Assembly: GCA_030523765.1 (NCBI GenBank)
Contig: JAUNHX010000004.1
Coordinates: 62,001 to 126,000, forward strand
DNA: 64,000 nt
From: Bacteroidales bacterium
Lineage (GTDB): Bacteria > Bacteroidota > Bacteroidia > Bacteroidales > P3
Direction of reading: 5' to 3'
The notes beneath the pieces were generated by a model that made no database searches, was not told where the DNA came from, and saw only the letters and a program-made list of their open reading frames with translations. The translations under genes and the position numbers were made by a program. Every line of letters begins with the position of its first letter. Positions within the stretch are counted from its first letter, which is position 1. Below, one piece after another: positions 27,630 through 36,200 of the stretch.

Positions 27630-28778
27630 CTATTTATTTTTTCTTGTTAACGAAGAAAAATATAAAAAAGTATTTGCCACAAGAAAATAAAATTCATACA
27701 AGGGTGACCAGAAGTGTACCTGCTTAACACCAAATCCCTGATTAAGAACGCCAAACGACACTATTTGCCAAGCAATCTTTAACACAAAAAGTGCTACAAC
27801 AAAAGGCCATAACATGATATCATGTACCAGCATCAGCACCAATGACAAGTAGAAAAGCAGCAACGAAAGGGGATGAAGCATTAGCAATAACTTCTGTCCG
27901 AAGGAATAGAGATGCTTAGTGGCGTATCTTTTCTTGCGTTGCAAGCGCCACTGTTTGTAACCGCTAGCAGGAACCCGTTCAACGAAAGCATCGGAGTGCA
28001 ACACAAAACGGAAATTGCTACGGGTAGCATTCTGATTAACAAAGATATCGTCCGATCCCTCAGGAATGCTATAGTGGCTAATAAACCCTTTGCGATTCAT
28101 GAAGAACGATCGCTTATAGGAGAGATTGCTGCCCATAGCAGTATAGGGGCAACCCATCATCGACATACCTATCATAGTTGCAGTAGATTCCATATTGTCG
28201 TACTGCATCATCATATTGAGTCCTCCTACTTCTTGACGAACGCCACTATAGCCAGCCACCATATCGTGACCGCGAACAAATCCCGCAGCCATTGTCTTCA
28301 CCCAATTGAATGTGAGCGGTTTGCAATCGGGTTCGGTTAGGAGAATAACATCGTTGGTAGCCGACCGAATACCTATAGAGAGGGGATATTTAGGTCCTTT
28401 GTACATATTTACATCCTCCTTGAAGTTAACCACTTTTAAATGAGGATAATTGGCTTTGAGGACTTTTAGCACATAGGGAGTATCGTCTTGCGACATATAG
28501 TCAACAATAACAACCTCGTAGCGAGGATAATCCTGTTCGAGCAAATAAACCAGATTATCTTTCAACAGATAGGCATCGTTGTGAACCGTCATAACAACCG
28601 ACACCGAGGGCAAATCGGCATCCGAAATATTGTTTTGCAGTTCCTCAGCACCTTTTTTTTGTCGTCCCACACGGAAATATGCAAGAGCATAATAGAGGAC
28701 TAAAACAAGAAAAAAGAACGATGCAACAATGAGCAAAGTCAGTGCATATGTGTTAGTTAAAGTGGAAAAGATATTCAT
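27630..28778 (-). CDS. Membrane-bound family 2 glycosyltransferase
   Basis: 382 residues. An N-terminal helix (about 10-32) is followed by the GT-A domain: S-V-S-V-V-M-T-V-H-N-D-A, V-V-I-V-D-Y-M-S-Q-D-D-T, and T-E-P-D-C at the D-x-D position. G-S-D-D-I-F marks the acceptor site and Q-W-R-L-Q-R-K-K-R-Y resembles Q-x-x-R-W. Two or three helices close the protein (about 295-375). This layout suits a processive or lipid-linked sugar transferase; the product is unknown. It heads the GT2-sigma-barrel operon, with a -7 element at 28800-28807. Confidence 0.83.
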   Translation of the reverse strand: MNIFSTLTNTYALTLLIVASFFFLVLVLYYALAYFRVGRQKKGAEELQNNISDADLPSVSVVMTVHNDAYLLKDNLVYLLEQDYPRYEVVIVDYMSQDDTPYVLKVLKANYPHLKVVNFKEDVNMYKGPKYPLSIGIRSATNDVILLTEPDCKPLTFNWVKTMAAGFVRGHDMVAGYSGVRQEVGGLNMMMQYDNMESTATMIGMSMMGCPYTAMGSNLSYKRSFFMNRKGFISHYSIPEGSDDIFVNQNATRSNFRFVLHSDAFVERVPASGYKQWRLQRKKRYATKHLYSFGQKLLLMLHPLSLLLFYLSLVLMLVHDIMLWPFVVALFVLKIAWQIVSFGVLNQGFGVKQVHFWSPLYEFYFLVANTFLYFSSLTRKNK

Positions 28779-28797
28779 TTGACTCTAAGTTTTCGAC

Positions 28798-28839
28798 TGC
28801 AAAATTACTTATAATTCCCAAAATAGTTGTAATTTTGCA
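28798..28839. promoter_or_regulatory. Back-to-back promoters for the GT2 operon and tgt
   Basis: An 11-base perfect inverted repeat (28798-28808 with 28829-28839) carries TAATTTTG in each direction: 28830-28837 on plus for tgt and 28807-28800 on minus for the GT2-sigma-barrel operon. Each matches TAnnTTTG. Neither has a clear TTG at 19 bases. The two -7 elements face away from each other, 22 bases apart. Confidence 0.6.
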
Positions 28840-28903
28840 CCACGATTTTAAAAAACTTGTCAACTATTTATTAACAACTTTATATCTTTACAGTTTTTAT
28901 AGC

Positions 28904-30034
28904 ATGCATTTCGACATCACATCAACTGATCAGCACAGCAACGCCCGAGCCGGCATTCTTCACACCGATCACGGCGATATTCCTACCCCCATCTTTATGC
29001 CTGTAGGAACGGCCGGCACAGTAAAGGCTGTTCACCAACAAGAGTTGCGATCCGATATTGATGCCAAAATCATATTAGGCAACACCTATCATCTATACTT
29101 ACGACCGGGATTAGAAACGCTACGAGCTGCTGGAGGATTACACAAATTCAACGGATGGGAACGACCCATGCTTACCGATAGCGGTGGTTTTCAGGTGTTT
29201 TCGCTTGCCGATAGTCGCAAAATTACCGAAGAGGGATGTAAATTTCAAAGTCACATAGACGGCTCTCGTCATCTTTTCACCCCCGAAAGGGTGATGGATA
29301 TTGAGCGCGTTATTGGAGCCGATATCATTATGGCGTTCGATGAATGCTGTCCGGGCGATGCCCCCTATGCTTACGCTAAGAAATCGATGGAACTGACCCA
29401 TCGTTGGCTTGATCGATGCATCCAACGCTACAATGAAACCGAACCGATATATGGCTATCAGCAAGCCCTCTTCCCTATTGTTCAAGGATGCCAATATACC
29501 GACCTACGGCAACGAAGCGCTGAATACATCGCCTCCAAAGAGGCTTTGGGTTATGCTATTGGAGGACTGGCCGTTGGCGAACCCACCGAAGTAATGTACC
29601 AAATGATAGAGGTAGTGAATACCATTCTTCCCAAAGATCATCCTCGCTATTTGATGGGTGTTGGAACTCCTGCCAATATTTTGGAAGCGATAGAACGCGG
29701 AGTAGATATGTTTGATTGTGTGATGCCTACACGCAACGGTCGCAACGGTATGCTTTTCACAAGTCGCGGCACCATTAATATAAAGAACAAGAAATGGGAA
29801 AGATGCTTTGAACCTATCGATCCCGATAGTAACGCTGAGGCCGATAGGGTGTATACACTAGCTTATCTACATCACCTTTTCAAGGCCGAAGAGCTGTTGG
29901 GATTACAAATTGCATCCATCCACAACCTTCATTTCTACCTTTGGCTAGTAAAAGAGGCTCGTCAACATATTATTGATGGCGACTATAGCTTATGGAAGAG
30001 TCATATTGTGGAGCGTCTGTCTGTCCGGATTTAA
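28904..30034 (+). CDS. tgt: Queuine tRNA-ribosyltransferase lacking the zinc-site cysteines
   Basis: 376 residues from the ATG at 28904. An in-frame TTG 69 bases upstream lies inside the -7 element, so it cannot be the start. The enzyme swaps guanine-34 for preQ1 in tRNAs with GUN anticodons. Key segments are present: T-D-S-G-G-F-Q-V-F, the nucleophile Asp in F-D-C-V-M-P-T-R, and R-N-G. The usual C-x-C-x2-C zinc motif after D-P-E reads S309-N-A311-E-A-D314, with no cysteine. The fourth ligand H340 (S-I-H-N-L) is kept. The fold must be stabilised differently here. I believe cysteine loss may be common in this phylum but cannot confirm it. Confidence 0.93.
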   Translation: MHFDITSTDQHSNARAGILHTDHGDIPTPIFMPVGTAGTVKAVHQQELRSDIDAKIILGNTYHLYLRPGLETLRAAGGLHKFNGWERPMLTDSGGFQVFSLADSRKITEEGCKFQSHIDGSRHLFTPERVMDIERVIGADIIMAFDECCPGDAPYAYAKKSMELTHRWLDRCIQRYNETEPIYGYQQALFPIVQGCQYTDLRQRSAEYIASKEALGYAIGGLAVGEPTEVMYQMIEVVNTILPKDHPRYLMGVGTPANILEAIERGVDMFDCVMPTRNGRNGMLFTSRGTINIKNKKWERCFEPIDPDSNAEADRVYTLAYLHHLFKAEELLGLQIASIHNLHFYLWLVKEARQHIIDGDYSLWKSHIVERLSVRI

Positions 30035-30050
30035 TCATAAAATCGGTTTT

Positions 30051-30090
30051 TCTAACTCTAACTTAAGTCTAACTTAAGTCTGACTTTTTT
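30051..30090 (+). repeat. Tandem repeat with 11-base period (TCTAA core), copy 1
   Basis: TCTAA/TCTGA cores at 30057, 30068 and 30079 are exactly 11 bases apart, with unit CTTAAGTCTAA, and the series ends in C followed by six T. A related array with the same period and the same ending is at 60643. It sits between the tgt stop and the promoter of the giant glucan synthase gene. Confidence 0.65.
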
Positions 30091-30203
30091 GAACCCTAGA
30101 AAACTATCATTTTTTTTTGCCAAACGAACCACCCAAGAAAAGGGCGAAAAAGAGAATAATGTGTCGTTATGGTGCTGAAAGCGAGAGAATAGAAGAAAAA
30201 GTG

Positions 30204-30233
30204 TTGTAGAAAGAAAAATTATTCGTATCTTTG
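30204..30233 (+). promoter_or_regulatory. Bacteroidota-type promoter of the glucan synthase-like gene
   Basis: TTG (30204-30206), 19-base spacer, TATCTTTG (30226-30233). The predicted transcript start is near 30240, so the translation start must be the ATG at 30261 and not the TTG at 30231, which is part of the -7 element. Confidence 0.82.
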
Positions 30234-30260
30234 TCGAATATTAAAATAGTCAGCACTAGT

Positions 30261-33200
30261 ATGAAAAACAAGTATAAGTATTTCAAGGATAGTTTAAAAG
30301 AGATAACGCGATATTATTCCCTATTGGTAGAAGAAACGCAGTCGCAACGCATTGTGGGTAGCACCAACGAATGGGTGTTGGACAACTATTATATGATAAG
30401 CGAGCAGGAGAAAGTGTTGCGTGCCGATTTGAGGAGCAAAGAGTTCCGGAATGTGGGGATGCAGCGCCTTGAGGCTATCAGTCAACTATTGAAACGCTAT
30501 CTGCAGAAATGTCATTTTCAAATAGATAAAACCCTGTTGCTGCGGTTCCTTTCACAAGTGCAGTTGAAACAGAAAGATTATCTTACCTACCCTGAGGTAT
30601 ATGCCTTGCTGCCCATACTGAAAACGGTGCTGATTGGCGAATTGGCCGAACTGTGCCATAGGCTTCGCGAAAGTGGTGCCTACCATTATTCCCCTACCGA
30701 TAAGGCGGCAGCCGATATGGAGCGCCTCAACGAGTCGGCTCGCGATAACCTGCTGATGATGAATATTTTCAATTCATTGAAAAAGGTTACCAAATTGCCC
30801 GTTTCGGAACTGATCGAACAAGTGAGTTTCTCTGAAAGGGTGCTGAAAGGGGAGAAGGCTGATATGTTTGACCAAATGTACGATAAGACGAAAGACGACT
30901 ATCGTGCCCGCATTATCCGTTTGGCTAAGAAACGCCACATGAAGGAGTATGATTTGGTGAAGGAACTAGTGGCCAAAGCCGATGAGAAAGAGGAACATGT
31001 GGGTTGGCAACTATTTCCCCCAAAGCATTGGAATGCCCGAGCTCATTGGTATATTGCTATCGTGGTTTTGGCCACAGCAGCTTTGGGAGTGGGTTTTGCT
31101 AGATTGGCTGTAGGTGAGTGGAATTGGATTACGATAGTGTTGTCGGTGCTGATGCTGGTGCCTATGAGTCAGGTGGTTATCGATCTTTTCAACCAGTTGC
31201 TTTATAGAATCCACAAGCCGATCAACACCTTCAAAATCAAATTCAAGGACGGACTTATCCCCAAGGAGTATGCCACGATGGTGATTATGCCTACCATTCT
31301 GAAAAACAAACAGAAAACGGTCGAGTTGTTGGAACAGCTCGAGGTATACTACCTCTCGAATATCAATCGCGCTAGCGATGGACAGCGTTTAGAAGGTCGT
31401 CCGCAAAATCTCTATTACACCCTTATTGGCGATGCTGCTGCCTACAAAGAGGCCGATGCCCCTTGGGACGATGAGGTAGTAGAGGCTGGTTTGACCAAAG
31501 TGAAGGAATTGAACGAAAAATATGGAGCTCCTATCTTCAACTTCGTTTATCGCAAACGTGCCTGGAGCGATGGGGAGCAAACCTATCTCGGACACGAGCG
31601 CAAGCGTGGAGCTATACTCCATTTCAACGATTTGGTGTTGGGGCAGACCTCTGAGGCCGACCGCGAAAAGCGTTTCCGCTGCGAAACCATCAGTCAGTGG
31701 CTCGAGGGATCGGAACCCGATATCCAGTTTATCATCACCCTCGACACCGATACCGAGTTGGTGCTCTATTCGGCTCAGAAACTGATTGGTGCGATGGCCC
31801 ATCCGTTGAACCGAGCTCGTTTGAGTGCCGATGGTCGTCGCGTAGATCAAGGCTATGGCATTATGCAACCTCGCGTTAATGTTGATGTTGAGGTTACCAA
31901 CAAGAGTCGCTATGCGCAACTCTTTGCTGGATTGGGAGGCCTAGATGTGTACACTACCGCTAGCTTTGAGCTTTATCAAGATATTTTCAACGAGGGCTCT
32001 TTCTGCGGAAAGGGTATCTACGATCTCCGTGTGTTCCAGCAAGTACTGAAAGGCACTTTCCCCGAAAACTTGATTTTGAGTCACGACTTGATAGAGGGTT
32101 GTCACATTCGCTGCGGTTTGATCAACGACCTAGAGTTGTTTGATGACAATCCCTCCAACTATATCGATGATGCTAAACGTCATCACCGTTGGACACGAGG
32201 CGATTGGCAAATTATTGGATGGCTCAAAAACCGTGTTCGCAATGAACAGGGCGACAAGGTGAAGAACCAAGTTAACACTTTGGGTCGCTGGAAGATTTTT
32301 GATAACCTGCGTCGCTCGGTGCTCAGTTTGGGAGTAGTAGTAATGATTTTTGCTGGTTATGCCTTTGGCATCGGAAATAGTATGATAATGGATTTCAGTG
32401 CCGCTTGGTATGTTTTGGCTGCCTTTATTGTGGTGGCTAGTCCTATCGTTTTCTTTATTTTGGGACAAATAACCAAGTTGCCCTCCTTCGGTAAGCGCTA
32501 CCATTATTATGCTACCTTAATGCGAGGTTTCAAAGTGATTATTTATCGTTCGGTAGTGCAGTTTGCCCTATTGCCTAAAGAGGCTTGGATGTATACCGAT
32601 GCCCTTGTGCGTGCGTGCTACCGTATGTGGTTCTCGCATCGCGACTTGTTGGCGTGGATTACTAGCGATGAGGCTGCCAAGAGCACCAAAGGAACGCTGG
32701 GTGACTATTTGGTTAAGTTTTGGTTCAATTATATTTGCTCGGCCCTCTTGCTGTTGCTTACCTGCTTACTAGTCAATAATCGTAGCGAAGTGACGGTTGC
32801 CGATATTATGGCTGTTGTTGCAGCGGTCATCACCTGTGTGGTTTGGTGTGGGGCTCCGTTCTTGATGTACTGGCTGGGCAAGAAGTTTCCACAAAACAAG
32901 AAGCATCTTAACGAGCAGGAAACGGCCGAGGTGCGCCAATTGGCAAAGGATACTTGGCATTTCTTCGATAGCATGATTGTGGAGCAAAACAATTATTTGA
33001 TTCCCGATAATTATCAGTTGGATCGCGAAAATAAGGCCGACTACAAGACGTCGCCTACCAATATAGGTTTCTCGCTAACGGCTATCGTTTCGGCTGCCCA
33101 ACTGGGATTCATTGAACATAGGTCGGCTATCGACCGCATAGGTCACGTTATTGATACCATTACCCGATTGGAGAAATGGAATGGACATCTCTTTAACTGG

Positions 33201-36200
33201 TATCATATCGGAACGCTGAAGGCGTTGCCCAATTTCTTTATCTCTACTTGTGATAGTGGTAACTTTGTGGCTTGCCTCTATGTGGTGAAGGGGTATTTGG
33301 AGGAACATCTTGACGATGAAGACAGCGAGGCTTTGCTTCATAGCATTAGTCGTTTGATTGACCAAACCGATTTCTCGAAGCTTTATAATCCTGAACTCGA
33401 TGTATTTAGCATTGGTTACGACTACGGAATGCATTCGTTGCTGCCTTATCACTACAATAATTTCGCTTCGGAGGCACGACTAACGAGTTTCCTTACTATT
33501 GCTCAAGGCGATGCACCGTATAAGCATTGGTTCTGCCTCGACAAGACGTTGGTGCAGTATAAGGGCTATAAGGGTGTGGCTTCGTGGTACGGCACCCTCT
33601 TCGAGTATTTTATGCCGCTTATTTTCCTGCCCACCTATAAGCATACGCTGATGGATGAAACCTATAGTTTCGCTATTCGTGCTCAACGGTCGTTTATCCG
33701 CAATATGGAATCGACGCGAGGTGTTGAGAAGGGTTGTCCTTGGGGTATTTCGGAGACAGCTTATCACGAGTTGGACGATGCACAAAACTATAAGTATCAT
33801 GCCTTTGGTGTACCTTATCTGAAGTTCCAAAATACTACTCCCGACCGTATAGTTATTTCGCCGTATAGTTCGCTGATGACCATCGGTGTAAACGATAGGG
33901 CTGTATATGAGAATATGCAGTCGTTCAAGCGGTTGAATATGTACGATGATATGGGATTCTATGAGTCGTACGATGAGGAGGATCGTGTACCCGTAGAGGC
34001 GCATTATGCTCACCATCAGGGTATGATTTTGGCTAGCTTGGCAAACTATTTGGGCGATCACTGCTTACAACGCTTCTTTATGGCGGAGCCAGTAATGAAG
34101 TCGATGGAGACGTTGCTGAAGGAGAAAGCTCAGGTGAAGCCTTATATCGATTTGAAGGTTACACAATATAAGCGTTACCAATACTCGAAAGAACAAACTG
34201 AGAGTGATGCTCGTGAATATGAGGGTATTGCTACGATGCCTGAAATTGGTGTGCTCAGCAACGGGCACTATACGGTGTTACTCAACGATAGGGGCTCTGG
34301 TTTTTCGCGTTATAAAAATATCATGCTGAATCGCTATCGCAAAATCAGTGCCGATCATTATGGTATATACCTCTTTGTGCGCAACTTGAAGAACGATAAG
34401 TTGTGGAGTAGTACCTATGCTCCTCTCGATGTGGTGCCGCAAGGCTATCGGGTGGTTTTTGCCTCCGATAAGATTACTTTCTTCCGCATCGATGAGGGAA
34501 TAGAAACGAAGACCGAAATTACCGTTATCAAGGATCAACTGGCCGAGATTCGTCGCTATAGCTTTACTAATAATACCAATAGTGATGTGGATCTTGAACT
34601 GACCACCTATGGCGAAGTGGTGCTAGCTCCTCATCAGGACGATGAGAACCACCGTGTGTTTAATGGCATGAATATTCTTAGCGAATATGAGAAGGAGCAC
34701 GATGCTTTGCTGCTTAGCAAGACGGTACAAGGGGTGGTGGATAGCCGCTATTTCGTTATGCATAAGCTCTTTGTAGCCGACGAGGAGAACGATTTGTCGT
34801 CGTCGATTACTGAATATGAGACTTCGCGTTTGCGCTTCTTGGGTCGCGGACGTAGTTTGGCGCATGCGCTGGTGCTCGAAAGCCGCCGTACGCTGAGCAA
34901 CACGGTGGGCACTACACTCGATCCTATTATGAGTATGCGACGTCGTATTCATGTGCCTGCGGGCAAACAGGTGTCGGCCTTTATGCTTACGGGCTTTGGC
35001 AAATCGCGCGAACAGTTGCTGAATATTGCTGAATTGTACAACGATGGGGTTGATATTGATCATGCTTTTGATACCGCTTCGGTATTCAACAATATGCGCA
35101 CTTCGATGTCGCTCCTCAAGGGTTCGCAAATGCGGCTGTACAACAATATTTCTAAATATATGCTGCAAACGGCCAATTTGGGCAACGAGCGACAGCAGGT
35201 ATTGGCTAAGAATAAGCTTTCGCAATCGGGCTTGTGGCGTTTTGGTATTTCGGGCGATCTGACTATCTTGCTTGTTGAGATCGATAATATTAACCGCTCG
35301 GGTTATGCGAAAGAGATGATGCGAGCATATGAATATTATAAGGTGCATGGATTGATGCTCGATATCGTGTTTATCAACGATGAGCAGGGCGAACAGCGAG
35401 AGGGTCTTACCCATTTTATCCGCAATTTGGCCAATACGGAGCATCTTTGGATGTCGCATCAGCAGGCGGGTCATGTGTATGTGCTTAATGGCACCGATAT
35501 CAGCGATGATGAACGTACGCTGCTCCGCACGGTGGCTTGTTTGACGTTCAATACGCGCGATGGGTTGACCATTCAAGAACAGTTAGAGCGGCTTGAGAAA
35601 ATCAATCAGCATTATCAGGATCAGGTGGAATATCCTGTTCGGAAACCAAGTGCTGAGTTCCATGTGTGGAGTTCTCTTCAGTTCTACAACCAATATGGTG
35701 GATTCGATAATGAGGGTCGCGATTATGTGATTACTAATACCAATACGCCTATGCCGTGGGTTAACGTAATGGCTAATCCTCGGTTCGGATGCGTTGTAAG
35801 TTCTACTATGGCGGGATTCACTTTCGCTTTCAATGCACAGCAGTTCAAACTGACGGGGTGGAGCAACGATATTGTTCGCGATAGTTCTTCAGAGATGCTG
35901 CTTATCAACAAGCAGTGTTTCGTCCCTGCTACGGCTCGTCACGGTCAGGGCTTTTCGGCCTTCGATGCTGAATATGATGATATGAAGGTAATGGTGCGTC
36001 TGTTTGTTTCCTCTGAATATGCCGAAAAGTATTACCAAATCAGGATTGAGAATAAGACTGATAAGGTGTTGCCTGTACAACTCGATATGATGTACAAACT
36101 GGTGCTAGGTTTGAGCGAAGAGCAAACGGCTCGTTATCTCTACTCTGAGTGGGATGCTGAGAACAACAGTTTGATGGTTCGTAATGTATACCACGAGATT

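Noticed and set aside
28835-28903. TTG start giving tgt 23 extra residues
   Set aside because: The TTG is part of the -7 promoter element, so it would not be transcribed.
30231-30260. TTG start for the glucan synthase-like protein
   Set aside because: It overlaps the -7 element; the ATG at 30261 lies after the predicted transcript start.
34623-35576. 317-codon minus-strand open frame inside the glucan synthase-like gene
   Set aside because: Antisense shadow in the GH94 half; the sense frame carries the family motifs.
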